Source: Burkholderia sp. WSM2230 (GTDB taxonomy: Bacteria; Pseudomonadota; Gammaproteobacteria; Burkholderiales; Burkholderiaceae). Taken from it: DNA of 64,000 nt. Made by a program: the position numbers and the translations under genes. The stretch covers positions 100,308 through 164,307 of the forward strand of contig NZ_AXAJ01000014.1 of assembly GCF_000472445.1 (NCBI RefSeq). The letters are read 5' to 3'. Position 1 is the first letter of the stretch. Every line of letters starts with the position of its first letter. Below are positions 24,349 through 32,855 of this stretch, piece by piece. The notes beneath the pieces were generated by a model. It was not told the DNA's origin and ran no database searches. It worked only from the letters and a program-made list of their open reading frames with translations.

Positions 24349-25944
24349 GTGAAAAGTTCTATACAACGGAACATCGGGCCGTTCGCACTCATGCTGACCG
24401 GCCTGGGTTCGATCATCGGCTCCGGCTGGCTGTTCGGCGCGTGGAAGGCCGCGAAAATCGCGGGTCCGGCGTCGATCTGCGCGTGGATCATCGGTGCGGT
24501 CGTGATTCTCGCGATTGCGCTGACCTACGCCGAGCTGGGCGCGATGTTCCCGGAATCGGGCGGCATGGTGCGCTACGCGCGCTATTCGCACGGCGCGCTG
24601 GTGGGCTTCATCAGCGCGTGGGCCAACTGGATCGCCATTGTTTCGGTGATTCCAATCGAGGCCGAGGCATCGATTCAATACATGAGCACGTGGCCGTATG
24701 ACTGGGCGCATGCGTTATTTGTGGACGGATCTCTAACTACAAACGGGCTGCTGCTCTCGGCGGCCCTCGTGATCATTTACTTCCTGCTGAACTATTGGGG
24801 CGTGAAGCTCTTCGCGCGCGCCAACTCGGCCATCACGATCTTCAAGTTCCTGATTCCCGGCGCGACGATCCTCGGCCTGATGCTGACCGGTTTTCACAAG
24901 GAAAACTTCGGCGAAGTGAGCACATTCGCGCCGTACGGCTGGTCGGCTGTGCTGACCGCGGTCGCGACGAGCGGCATCGTGTTTGCGTTTAACGGTTTCC
25001 AGAGCCCGATCAACCTCGCCGGTGAAGCTCGCAATCCGGCGAAGAGCGTGCCGTTCGCGGTGATCGGCTCGATTCTGCTCGCGCTGGTCATCTACGTGCT
25101 GCTGCAGATCGCGTATATCGGCGCAGTGAGCCCGAGCGACGTGATGAAGGGCTGGAGCCACTTCAACTTCGCTTCGCCGTTCGCAGAACTGGCGATCGCG
25201 CTGAACCTGAACTGGCTGGCCATGCTGCTGTACATCGACGCGTTCGTGAGCCCGAGCGGCACCGGCACGACCTACATGGCGACCACCACGCGCATGATCT
25301 ACGCGATGGAACGCAACAACACCATGCCGAAGATTTTCGGCAGCGTGCATCCGTTCTACGGCGTGCCGCGTCCGGCCATGTGGTTCAACCTGCTGGTTTC
25401 GTTCATCTTCCTGTTCTTCTTCCGCGGATGGAGTTCGCTCGCGGCGGTCATTTCGGTCGCGACCGTCATCTCCTACCTGACCGGCCCGATCAGCCTGATG
25501 GCGCTGCGCCGCGCGGCGGCGGACCTCGAGCGCCCGCTGCACATTCCCGGCATGCAGGTGATTGCGCCGTTCGCGTTCGTGTGCGCGTCGCTGATCCTGT
25601 ACTGGGCGAAATGGCCTCTGACGGGTGAAATCATTCTGCTGATGGTTGTCGCGCTGCCGGTGTACTTCTACTTCCAGGCAAAGTCGGGCTTTGGCGGCTG
25701 GGGCCGCGACCTGAAGGCCGCGTGGTGGCTGGTCGCCTATCTGCCGGTGATGGCGCTTCTGTCGCTGATCGGCAGCAAGGAGTTCGGCGGCCACGGCCTG
25801 CTGCCGTACGGCTGGGACATGCTGGTGGTGATCGCGTTCTCGCTCGTCTTCTATTACTGGGGCGTCCATAGCGGCTACCGCTCGGAGTATCTTGAAGAGC
25901 GTCAGACGCACGACGAAGTTCTCGAAGGTATGGCCGTGCATTGA
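24349..25944 (+). CDS. APC-family amino-acid permease
   Basis: A 531-residue secondary transporter with about twelve membrane helices. Helix 1 holds the substrate-binding break LTGLGSIIGSGWLFG (about 14-28), the standard APC signature; GFQSPINLAGEARNP (about 215-229) on helix 6 is also typical. It resembles the YveA/aspartate-type branch, but the amino acid is not certain. The start is GTG at 24349 with ACAGGAGA seven bases upstream. Expression may involve the inverted repeat at 24214-24252. An intrinsic terminator follows. Confidence 0.9.
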   Translation: MKSSIQRNIGPFALMLTGLGSIIGSGWLFGAWKAAKIAGPASICAWIIGAVVILAIALTYAELGAMFPESGGMVRYARYSHGALVGFISAWANWIAIVSVIPIEAEASIQYMSTWPYDWAHALFVDGSLTTNGLLLSAALVIIYFLLNYWGVKLFARANSAITIFKFLIPGATILGLMLTGFHKENFGEVSTFAPYGWSAVLTAVATSGIVFAFNGFQSPINLAGEARNPAKSVPFAVIGSILLALVIYVLLQIAYIGAVSPSDVMKGWSHFNFASPFAELAIALNLNWLAMLLYIDAFVSPSGTGTTYMATTTRMIYAMERNNTMPKIFGSVHPFYGVPRPAMWFNLLVSFIFLFFFRGWSSLAAVISVATVISYLTGPISLMALRRAAADLERPLHIPGMQVIAPFAFVCASLILYWAKWPLTGEIILLMVVALPVYFYFQAKSGFGGWGRDLKAAWWLVAYLPVMALLSLIGSKEFGGHGLLPYGWDMLVVIAFSLVFYYWGVHSGYRSEYLEERQTHDEVLEGMAVH

Positions 25945-25986
25945 GTGGCCGCGCCGGCCGGGTGAGGCAAGGCCCGGCTGCTATTG

Positions 25987-26030
25987 AAAAGCCCGCCTGA
26001 GTGGTTGCTCAGGCGGGCTTTTCTCTTTTT
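25987..26030. terminator. terminator after APC permease (bidirectional)
   Basis: AAAAGCCCGCCTGAG pairs with CTCAGGCGGGCTTTT around a 6-base loop, followed by a T-rich run on the plus strand; A4 on the left supports use by the convergent minus-strand gene. Confidence 0.92.
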
Positions 26031-26112
26031 GTCGCGGATTTTTGCGGGTACTTTTTGCCGCGCGCCGCGCATGGCCCGCGTGCCGGGCGCCGCGCCGATG
26101 CCGGGTCCGCGC

Positions 26113-26898
26113 TCAGGCGGTCCCGAACACGTAGTTCGTCATCGCGAGCGCACGCTGATAGGTGCCGAGCGCCTGAACCGTCAGCGAGAAATCGTCGTCG
26201 GCGGCGCCCAGCGCGGCGAAAATTGGCAGCAGATGCTCGTCGGTCGGATGCATCAGCACCGCATGCGGCGCCTGGCGGCGATAGTCGAGCAGTGCGTCGA
26301 TGTCGCCTGCGGCGAGCCTTGCTTCGAACCAGTCGGTGAATTCGGCGACGCGCGGGTCTGCATCTTCGCGCCGTGCGGAAAAGTCCGCGGCGCGCAGGTT
26401 GTGCGTGATCTGGCCAGAGCCGATTACCATCACGCCTTCTTCTCTCAACGGACGCAGCGCGCGGCCGACGCGAAAATGATGCTCCGCGTCGAGGCGAGGC
26501 TGAATCGACAACTGCGCGACGGGCACGTCGGCCTCGGGAAACATCAGCAGCATCGGCACCCACGCGCCGTGATCGAGCCCGTGCGGCTGCGTTTCGGCGG
26601 GCAGGCCGCTGTCGCGGAGCAGCACGGCCGCGCGTCGCGCGAGGTCGGGCGCGCCCGGAGCCGGATATTGGATCTCATAGAGCTGGCGCGGAAATCCGTA
26701 GAAATCGTGGATGGTTTCCGGTTGAGTGGACGTACTCGCGACAGGCTGCGCGGTGCCCCAATGCGCCGAGAGCATCAAGACGGCCGCTGGACGCGGCAGT
26801 TGCGCACTCAGCGCCGCAAATTCAGCGGACGGCAGCGACGGGTCGATCGGCAGCGTCGGCGCGCCGTGGGAAAGGAAAAGCGAGGGCAAGCGGTTCAT
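26113..26898 (-). CDS. ygiD: 4,5-DOPA dioxygenase extradiol-like protein (LigB superfamily)
   Basis: A 261-residue class III extradiol dioxygenase-fold protein. Metal and catalytic His residues sit in LFLSHGAPT (His11), LSAHWG (His46) and HGLDHGAW; GSGQITHNLR is a further family block. Relatives such as E. coli YgiD and plant DODA cleave L-DOPA or similar catechols; the bacterial physiological substrate is unclear. Start taken at 26898 (MNRLPSLFLSHGAP); 41 upstream codons in frame lack similarity. A weak promoter (TTTATC-17-TATATT) lies 40-75 bases upstream on the minus strand. Confidence 0.92.
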   Translation of the reverse strand: MNRLPSLFLSHGAPTLPIDPSLPSAEFAALSAQLPRPAAVLMLSAHWGTAQPVASTSTQPETIHDFYGFPRQLYEIQYPAPGAPDLARRAAVLLRDSGLPAETQPHGLDHGAWVPMLLMFPEADVPVAQLSIQPRLDAEHHFRVGRALRPLREEGVMVIGSGQITHNLRAADFSARREDADPRVAEFTDWFEARLAAGDIDALLDYRRQAPHAVLMHPTDEHLLPIFAALGAADDDFSLTVQALGTYQRALAMTNYVFGTA

Positions 26899-27074
26899 GG
26901 CGGCGACGCGCCCGCGAGGCGGATCGGAAGTTCGGTTACTGCCAATATAGAACCGCACCGCTCTTTGATAAACGGGCGAAAGCGGAATTGATTGTGTTGC
27001 GGCAGTTGGTAATGCAGGCAACCAACCTGGGCGCTAACCGTTGCGAGCAAGGCAGCCCGCAACCGGGTGAGCAG

Positions 27075-27674
27075 TTACTCGTCGGCGCCGCGCAACCCTG
27101 GCCAGGCCGGCGACAGCGTCGGCCCCAGCGCAAACAGATCAAGCACGCGGGCGACGGTGTGATCGACCATTTCGTCGATGCTCGCCGGTTGATTGTAAAA
27201 AGCAGGCAAGGGCGGAAAGATCACGCCGCCCATTTCCGTCACGGCCGTCATATTGCGCAGATGCGCGAGGTTGAACGGCGTTTCGCGCACGAGCAGCACG
27301 AGCCGGCGGCGCTCTTTGAGCGTGACGTCGGCGGCGCGGGTGATGAGGTTGTCGGCGAAACCATGCGCGATGCTCGCGAGCGTTTTCATCGAGCACGGCG
27401 CGACGATCATGCCGTCGGTCGCAAATGAACCTGATGCGATGCTCGCGCCGACATCGCGCACCGAATGCACGACATCCGCGAGCGGATGCACGTCTTCTTT
27501 ACCGAGCTTGAGTTCGTGCTGGATGTTGAGCCAGCCGGCGCTCGAAATCAGCAGATGACTTTCGACGCCCCCAAGCTTGCGCAGCGTCTGCAGCAAACGG
27601 ACGCCGTAAATGGCGCCGGTCGCGCCGGTGATCGCGACAATCAGACGGCGCGGTGCCGCAGCGCGTGTTTCCAT
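27075..27674 (-). CDS. ubiX: UbiX flavin prenyltransferase
   Basis: UbiX attaches a dimethylallyl group to FMN, making the prenylated flavin needed by the UbiD decarboxylase in ubiquinone synthesis. The 199-residue protein shows VAITGATGAIYGVRLL (phosphate loop), IVAPCSMKTLASIAHGFADNLITRAADV (flavin/prenyl site) and RRLVLLVRETPFNLAHLRNM, all hallmarks. ubiD is not in the window. It is the last gene of a minus-strand run hemA, prfA, prmC, grxD, ubiX. Confidence 0.95.
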   Translation of the reverse strand: METRAAAPRRLIVAITGATGAIYGVRLLQTLRKLGGVESHLLISSAGWLNIQHELKLGKEDVHPLADVVHSVRDVGASIASGSFATDGMIVAPCSMKTLASIAHGFADNLITRAADVTLKERRRLVLLVRETPFNLAHLRNMTAVTEMGGVIFPPLPAFYNQPASIDEMVDHTVARVLDLFALGPTLSPAWPGLRGADE

Positions 27675-27722
27675 GGCCGGCGGCGCCTTGCTGTGTCCTG
27701 GGAGCAGCTTTGCAGTGGCCGG

Positions 27723-28034
27723 TCAGGCCGCGGCAAACAGTTGCTGCAGTTCGCCCGATTCGTACATTTCCATCATGATGTCCGAGCCGCCGACGAATTC
27801 GCCCTTCACATACAGCTGCGGAATGGTCGGCCAGTTCGAGAACTGCTTGATGCCCTGCCGGACTTCGTCGTCTTCAAGCACGTTGACCGTCTTGAAGTCA
27901 GAGACATTGCACGCCTTCAGAATCTGGACGGCGCGGCCGGAGAAGCCGCACATCGGAAACTGGGCGCTGCCCTTCATGAAGAGCACGACGTTGTTTTCGT
28001 CGACGATTTGCTTGATGCGTTGTTGCGTATCCAT
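27723..28034 (-). CDS. grxD: monothiol glutaredoxin (Grx4/GrxD type)
   Basis: A 103-residue monothiol glutaredoxin. The active site is CGFS at 29-32 (QFPMCGFSGRAVQIL), and WPTIPQLYVKGEFVGGSDIMMEM carries the glutathione-binding cis-Pro and GG. Such proteins bind 2Fe-2S clusters with glutathione and deliver them to targets. The start ATG at 28034 gives the conserved MDTQQRIKQIV; the longer frame is spurious. Confidence 0.95.
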   Translation of the reverse strand: MDTQQRIKQIVDENNVVLFMKGSAQFPMCGFSGRAVQILKACNVSDFKTVNVLEDDEVRQGIKQFSNWPTIPQLYVKGEFVGGSDIMMEMYESGELQQLFAAA

Positions 28035-28200
28035 GACTGACCTTGCGGTTCCGATATGTGTAGGGAATAGGCTGAAATGATAGCGGATTTCGCTCGCATC
28101 GGCCGGCGGACGCTTTGTCCATCCGCTGATTGCGGCTATTCCTGCGGCTTGTGTCAGCCGGCGAGGCAGGGGGGCGTGGCGTGGTGGCGAGTCGGTGTGC

Positions 28201-29070
28201 TCAGCCGGCAAGCCGCCCGCCGCTGATTCGCTCGATGCCTGCAAGATCGCGCTCGGATCTGACGTCCGCGAAACCTTGCGCTGTCAGAAGTGCGCGGACA
28301 GCTTCCGCCTGATCGTAACCGTGCTCCATCCACAACACGCCGTGTGGGCCAAGGTGCGCGGGCGCGCCCGCCACGATCGCGCGGATTGCGCTGAGGCCGT
28401 CGGCTTCGTCGGTGAGCGCGCCGCGCGGCTCATAGCGCAAATCGCCTTGCGCCAGATGCGGGTCGCCGCTCGCAATATACGGCGGGTTGCTGACGATCAC
28501 GTCAAAGCGCAGCGCTTTGTCCAACGAGCCGTACCAGTTGCTTTGCGCGAAGGTTACCGCGCCGCCGGGCCGCTTTGCATCCAGCAGGCGCGCGGCGTTG
28601 CGCGCCGCGACAGCAAGTGCTTCCGCCGAACGGTCGAGCGCACTGACTTGCGCGTCCGGCCGCATCGACGCGATCGCCACCGCAATCGCGCCCGTGCCGG
28701 TGCCCAGGTCGAGCACGCGCGGGCGCTGGAGATTTTCCATTGCCGTGAGCGCCGTCTCGACCAGCAGTTCGGTCTCGGGCCGCGGAATCAGCACGTGCGG
28801 CGTCACCTCGAATTCCAGCCCGAAAAACTCGCGGACGCCGACCAGTTGCGCGACCGGCTCACCGGCCACGCGCCTCGCCTGCAACACCAGATAGCGTTCG
28901 ACGCATGCGCTGTCGAGCGCTTCGTCCGCGCGCGTAATCAGCTGCGTTTGCCGCCAGCCGAGCACGTGCGTGAGCAGAATCCGCGCTTCGAGCGGCGGCA
29001 GCGGCGAGGCGCGCAACAATGCCGCCGGTGTCGCCGCGGCGTCGCTTTTGGCTGGCGCGTGAGTGGTCAT
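28201..29070 (-). CDS. prmC: PrmC, release-factor glutamine methyltransferase
   Basis: PrmC methylates the GGQ glutamine of release factors. The 289-residue protein has an N-terminal helical release-factor-binding domain, motif I VLDLGTGTGAIAVAIA and the catalytic VSNPPYIA, with the preceding LIPRPETELLVE also diagnostic. It begins seven bases after the prfA stop and has no SD of its own, so it is probably translated by coupling: enzyme and substrate genes are adjacent. Confidence 0.96.
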   Translation of the reverse strand: MTTHAPAKSDAAATPAALLRASPLPPLEARILLTHVLGWRQTQLITRADEALDSACVERYLVLQARRVAGEPVAQLVGVREFFGLEFEVTPHVLIPRPETELLVETALTAMENLQRPRVLDLGTGTGAIAVAIASMRPDAQVSALDRSAEALAVAARNAARLLDAKRPGGAVTFAQSNWYGSLDKALRFDVIVSNPPYIASGDPHLAQGDLRYEPRGALTDEADGLSAIRAIVAGAPAHLGPHGVLWMEHGYDQAEAVRALLTAQGFADVRSERDLAGIERISGGRLAG

Positions 29071-29076
29071 CGGCGC

Positions 29077-30159
29077 TTAATCCGCGTCGCCGAGCGATGC
29101 GAGCAACTCGGCCTGATGCTCGCTGACGAGCGCCCCGATCAGCTCGTCGAGATCGCCGTCCATAATCGCGTCGAGGCGATACAGCGTCAGATTGATCCGG
29201 TGGTCTGTCAGACGCCCTTGCGGGAAGTTGTAGGTGCGAATGCGCTCCGAGCGATCGCCGGAGCCGATCAGGCTCTTGCGCGTCGCGGCTTCCTTCGCTT
29301 GCTGCTCGTGCGACTGCTTGTCCTTGATGCGGGCCGCGAGCACCTTCAGCGCGCGGTCCTTGTTCTTGTGCTGCGAGCGGTCGTCCTGACATTCGACGAC
29401 GATGCCCGTCGGCAAATGCGTGACGCGCACCGCCGAATCCGTCTTGTTGATGTGCTGGCCGCCCGCGCCGGATGCGCGGAACGTGTCGATGCGCAGATCG
29501 GCCGGATTGATTTCCACTTCGCCGATTTCGTCGGCCTCCGGCATCACCGCGACCGTGCAAGCGGACGTGTGAATGCGGCCCTGCGTTTCGGTTGCCGGCA
29601 CGCGCTGCACGCGATGACCGCCGGACTCGAACTTGAGCTTCGAATACGCGGCTTCGCCCGCGATCCGCACGATCACTTCCTTATAGCCGCCCAGATCCGA
29701 TTCGCTCGCCGACATCATCTCGACCTGCCAGCGGTTGCGCTCGGCGTAGCGCAAGTACATGCGCAACAGGTCGCCGGCGAAAAGCGCAGACTCGTCGCCG
29801 CCGGTGCCCGCGCGAATTTCGAGGAAGATGTTGCGGTCGTCGTTCGGATCTTTCGGCAGCAGCATTTTCTGCAGTTCACCGCCGAGCTGATCCATGCGCT
29901 CACGTGCCGCGCGAATTTCTTCTTCTGCGAACTCGCGCATGGACGCGTCCGCCAGCAGTTCCTGCGCGGTGGCGGCGTCGTGCATGGCCTGACGCCACAG
30001 CGCGTAATGTTCGACCACGGGATCGAGCTCGGCGTGTTCGCGCGTGAGCTTGCGATATTGATCGCGGTTCGAGGTAATGTCCTCTCGGCTCAGCAGGTCG
30101 TTCAGTTCGGCCAGCCGCGTAGTCAGCTGGTCGAGCTTGTGTTGCATGCTCGTTTTCAT
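29077..30159 (-). CDS. prfA: peptide chain release factor 1
   Basis: RF1 reads UAA and UAG and triggers peptide release. The protein is 360 residues, the standard length. The catalytic loop is GAGGQHINKTD, the stop-codon-reading tripeptide is PAT (in RVPATETQGRIHTS), which distinguishes RF1 from RF2. I use the ATG at 30159 (MKTSMQHKL); an ATG four codons on is possible, and a 37-codon upstream extension is not conserved. Between hemA and prmC. Confidence 0.97.
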   Translation of the reverse strand: MKTSMQHKLDQLTTRLAELNDLLSREDITSNRDQYRKLTREHAELDPVVEHYALWRQAMHDAATAQELLADASMREFAEEEIRAARERMDQLGGELQKMLLPKDPNDDRNIFLEIRAGTGGDESALFAGDLLRMYLRYAERNRWQVEMMSASESDLGGYKEVIVRIAGEAAYSKLKFESGGHRVQRVPATETQGRIHTSACTVAVMPEADEIGEVEINPADLRIDTFRASGAGGQHINKTDSAVRVTHLPTGIVVECQDDRSQHKNKDRALKVLAARIKDKQSHEQQAKEAATRKSLIGSGDRSERIRTYNFPQGRLTDHRINLTLYRLDAIMDGDLDELIGALVSEHQAELLASLGDAD

Positions 30160-30289
30160 CGGGCGGGTATCGGAGCGGACTCCGGCAAGGACGGCAACCA
30201 GGAAAATGGGCGGATGCCCGGGACAGAAGCACGTGGCGGGCCACTGCGCGGCCACCGGCGGGTCGCGCAAACCGGCGGCGTGGGCGCCG

Positions 30290-31576
30290 CTAACGCTCCG
30301 TGGAACCGGAGTGTTTGTAGATGCCGCTCAACAGCTCTATGAGCGTGTCACGGTTTTCGCCGCTCGCGCGATTGAGCGCGTGGGTCGGACCGTGGATCAG
30401 CTTGTTGGTGAGCGCCTGCGACAGCGCCTCGATGACAGCGGCTGGATCGTCGCCGCGCGCGAGCATTTTCTGCGCGCGTTCGACCTCGGCCCGGCGCAGC
30501 ACGTCGGCTTGCGTATGCATATGGCGGATCACCGGCACGATGCTGCGCGCCTCGAGCCACTGCATGAAATTCTGCACGCGCGTTTCGATAATCGCTTCGG
30601 CCTGCGCTACCGCGGCCTGGCGCGACGCATTGCCTTCGCGGACGATCGCGCCGAGGTCGTCGACGGTATACAGGAACACGTCTTCCAGCTTGCCGACTTC
30701 CGGTTCGATGTCGCGCGGAACCGCCAGATCGACCATGAAGATCGGGCGATGGCGGCGCGCCTTGACCGCGCGCTCGACCGCGCCCAAACCGATGATCGGC
30801 AACGTGGACGCCGTGCACGACACGATGATGTCGAATTCGTGCATGCGAGTGGGCAGGTCCGACAGCGGAATGGCGCGGCCATTGAACCGTTCGGCGAGAC
30901 GCATGCCGCGCTCCGCGGTGCGATTGGCGACCACCAGTTCGCGCGGCTGCTGCGCGGCGAAGTGCGTGGCGCACAACTCGATCATTTCTCCCGCGCCGAT
31001 GAACAGCACGCGCTGGTTCGACACCTTGTCGAAAATCCGTTGCGCGAGCCGCACGGCGGCGGCTGCCATGGAAACCGACTGGGCGCCGATTTCGGTCGTG
31101 CTCCGCACTTCTTTTGCGACGGCAAAAGTGCGCTGGAACAGCTGGTTCAGATAAGTGCCGAGCGCACCCGCTTCTGAAGCCGTGCGCACCGCGTCCTTCA
31201 TTTGTCCGACGATTTGTGTTTCGCCGAGCACCATAGAATCGAGGCCGGATGCGACGCGAAACGCGTGGCGCACGGCTTCGGACTGAGGCAGCGCATAGAC
31301 GTGCGGCGCGAGTTCGCCGATGGGAAGGTTGTGATACCGCGAAAGCCATTGGATTGCGGCTTCGCGCGCGGCCTCTTCGTCTGTCGCGCAATAGAGTTCT
31401 GTGCGATTGCAGGTGGAGAGGATCGCCGCTTCAGGCGCCGAGCGGGCCGTGGTGCCGAGCCAGACGCTTTTGAAGGTGTCCAGTGCGGGTTTGATCTGTT
31501 CGAGCGGAAACGCCACGCGTTCGCGCAAGGCGACAGGCGCAGTGTGGTGATTGATTCCGATCGTTAGAAGCTGCAT
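30290..31576 (-). CDS. hemA: glutamyl-tRNA reductase
   Basis: HemA reduces glutamyl-tRNA(Glu) to glutamate-1-semialdehyde, the first committed step of C5-pathway tetrapyrrole synthesis, using NADPH. The 428-residue protein shows GINHHTAPVALRERVAF (N-terminus), the catalytic Cys56 in LSTCNRTELY, GLDSMVLGETQI, and the NADP site VLFIGAGEM. No SD precedes the ATG; instead a stable hairpin follows a TATAAT box, described at 31581-31607. prfA follows after 130 bases. Confidence 0.97.
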   Translation of the reverse strand: MQLLTIGINHHTAPVALRERVAFPLEQIKPALDTFKSVWLGTTARSAPEAAILSTCNRTELYCATDEEAAREAAIQWLSRYHNLPIGELAPHVYALPQSEAVRHAFRVASGLDSMVLGETQIVGQMKDAVRTASEAGALGTYLNQLFQRTFAVAKEVRSTTEIGAQSVSMAAAAVRLAQRIFDKVSNQRVLFIGAGEMIELCATHFAAQQPRELVVANRTAERGMRLAERFNGRAIPLSDLPTRMHEFDIIVSCTASTLPIIGLGAVERAVKARRHRPIFMVDLAVPRDIEPEVGKLEDVFLYTVDDLGAIVREGNASRQAAVAQAEAIIETRVQNFMQWLEARSIVPVIRHMHTQADVLRRAEVERAQKMLARGDDPAAVIEALSQALTNKLIHGPTHALNRASGENRDTLIELLSGIYKHSGSTER

Positions 31577-31580
31577 GCTG

Positions 31581-31607
31581 GGGGCTATGGTTTAGCCCCA
31601 TATTATA
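31581..31607 (-). promoter_or_regulatory. hemA -10 box and 5'-terminal hairpin
   Basis: On the minus strand TATAAT (31607-31602) is followed by GGGGCTA-AACCA-TAGCCCC (31599-31581), a 7-bp hairpin whose first base is about where transcription should begin. Only CAGC separates it from the hemA ATG. A -35 is not obvious (CAATGT at 17 bases). Confidence 0.55.
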
Positions 31608-31661
31608 GCGTTTCCACGATTCTTACATTGCCCGCTCGCGAGCTGCCGCTTATGCCGGGCA

Positions 31662-32372
31662 TCAGGCCGATGAGGCAGCGGCTTCCGCGGAAAACACGTC
31701 GAGGCGATAGCCGTAGCCGTACAGCGGCGCAAGCGAATAGCCGTTTTCCGGGCGCAATTCGAGCTTGGAGCGCACGCGCGACGCGTGGGTGTCGACGGTG
31801 CGCGACTTTACGTCGCGGCGGCGCGCCCACACCGTTTCCATGATGTGCGCGCGCGACACCGGCCGCGACAGGTTGCTGAACAGCAGCAGCGCGAAGCGGA
31901 ATTCTTTCGGCGTGAGCGCAACCGTGCGGTCGCGAAACGTGACGGCGAAGTTGGCGGCGTCGAACGCATAACCGCGAATCACGTCGTGCCGACGATTGGC
32001 CGGCCGCCGCAGGGCCGCGCGCCGCAGCAGCGCGTCCACGCGGGCGAGCGTCTCCGGGCCGCGCACCGGTTTGGTCAGACAGTCGTCGGCGCCCGCGTGA
32101 AGTGCCGCGACGATCTGGCTTTCGCGCGGCTCGGCCATCATCACGATGACAGGCAGGCTCGGCAGCACGGCGCGGGCACGCGCAATGACATCTTCGGCGG
32201 AATGGTCGCCGGCCCAGTTTTCGGTAAGCAGTAGATCGAAGAATTGATCGGCAGCCTGCTCCAGGAACGGAGCGCTGGTGGTGAAGTGCTGACAGACGTG
32301 GCCGCCGGCAAAAATCAGCCGGGTAACCAGTTTGGCGTGACGCGTGTCCGGCTCGATAAGGGCGATTCGCAT
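31662..32372 (-). CDS. OmpR-family response regulator with degenerate receiver (orphan)
   Basis: A 236-residue protein with receiver (1-115) and winged-helix DNA-binding domain (about 135-230, ALTPKEFRFALLLFSN ... RTVDTHASRVRSKLE ... GYGYRLDVF). The receiver keeps Lys101 (CLTKPV), but the phospho-acceptor position holds Glu51 (FDLLLTENW instead of ..LLD..), the acidic pair reads Glu7-Pro8-Asp9, and the usual Thr/Ser is Met79. Such changes predict phosphorylation-independent activity. No histidine kinase gene is adjacent. It lies upstream of hemA on the same strand, with the hemA promoter between. Confidence 0.9.
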   Translation of the reverse strand: MRIALIEPDTRHAKLVTRLIFAGGHVCQHFTTSAPFLEQAADQFFDLLLTENWAGDHSAEDVIARARAVLPSLPVIVMMAEPRESQIVAALHAGADDCLTKPVRGPETLARVDALLRRAALRRPANRRHDVIRGYAFDAANFAVTFRDRTVALTPKEFRFALLLFSNLSRPVSRAHIMETVWARRRDVKSRTVDTHASRVRSKLELRPENGYSLAPLYGYGYRLDVFSAEAAASSA

Positions 32373-32507
32373 GCGCGCGTTCCACTTGACGACGGCCAGG
32401 AACCAGGCTTTTCCGTAAGGCCTCCAGCTTGCCTAACCTTACCCCGACCCCTAAACTCAACCGCTGTGCGGAAAGCGCCGTGCTGATCTTTTAAGAAAGA
32501 GACAAAA

Positions 32508-32573
32508 ATGCTAGCTGTCGTTGAGCCTCGCGCACATGAGACAAATCCGAAATTGCGCGAGATCACCCACTGA
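32508..32573 (+). CDS. short upstream ORF (21 codons) coupled to the next gene
   Basis: ATG at 32508 follows AAGAAAGAGA by a normal spacing. The frame encodes 21 residues (MLAVVEPRAHETN...REITH) and its TGA overlaps the next ATG as TGATG. It may serve only to deliver ribosomes to the downstream membrane-protein gene, which lacks a strong SD. The peptide has no recognisable motif. Confidence that it is translated is moderate because evidence is limited to SD, length and overlap. Confidence 0.5.
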   Translation: MLAVVEPRAHETNPKLREITH

Positions 32574-32836
32574 TGGGCTGGCCAGGAATCGTTGTGCTGG
32601 GAGCGGCAATCGGCTTGGTGGGATGGTGGTTGCATCCGCTGCGCCGCGTGAACCGCTCGAGCCGCGCCCGCTTATGGGTGGCGCTCGTAGCCGGAGTGCT
32701 GGGCGCCAGCGTGGCGCACATGGCCGGCAACGTGCTCGGTCTTTTCCATGACGGCGAGACGCTCGAATGGCCCGTATGCACGGCCGTCGCGACGATCGCC
32801 GTCGCCGTGACGGTCGGCTTGCTTTCCCGTCGATGA
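32573..32836 (+). CDS. small membrane protein, GlsB/YeaQ-like in outline
   Basis: An 87-residue hydrophobic protein. Three membrane segments are suggested: about 3-20 (PGIVVLGAAIGLVGWWL), 33-58 and 66-84. A conserved-looking basic loop HPLRRVNRSSRARLW separates the first two. The short Gly-rich first helix recalls transglycosylase-associated proteins (GlsB/YeaQ/YmgE), but I cannot confirm this. Translation probably depends on the upstream ORF through TGATG. The aminopeptidase gene starts 19 bases after its stop. Confidence 0.65.
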   Translation: MGWPGIVVLGAAIGLVGWWLHPLRRVNRSSRARLWVALVAGVLGASVAHMAGNVLGLFHDGETLEWPVCTAVATIAVAVTVGLLSRR

Positions 32837-32855
32837 ATACTTGCAGGTGACTTCC

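Noticed and set aside
28195..30342. 715-codon plus-strand ORF opposite prmC and prfA
   Set aside because: Antisense shadow of genes with unmistakable NPPY and GGQ motifs; composition dominated by Arg, Ala and Asp.
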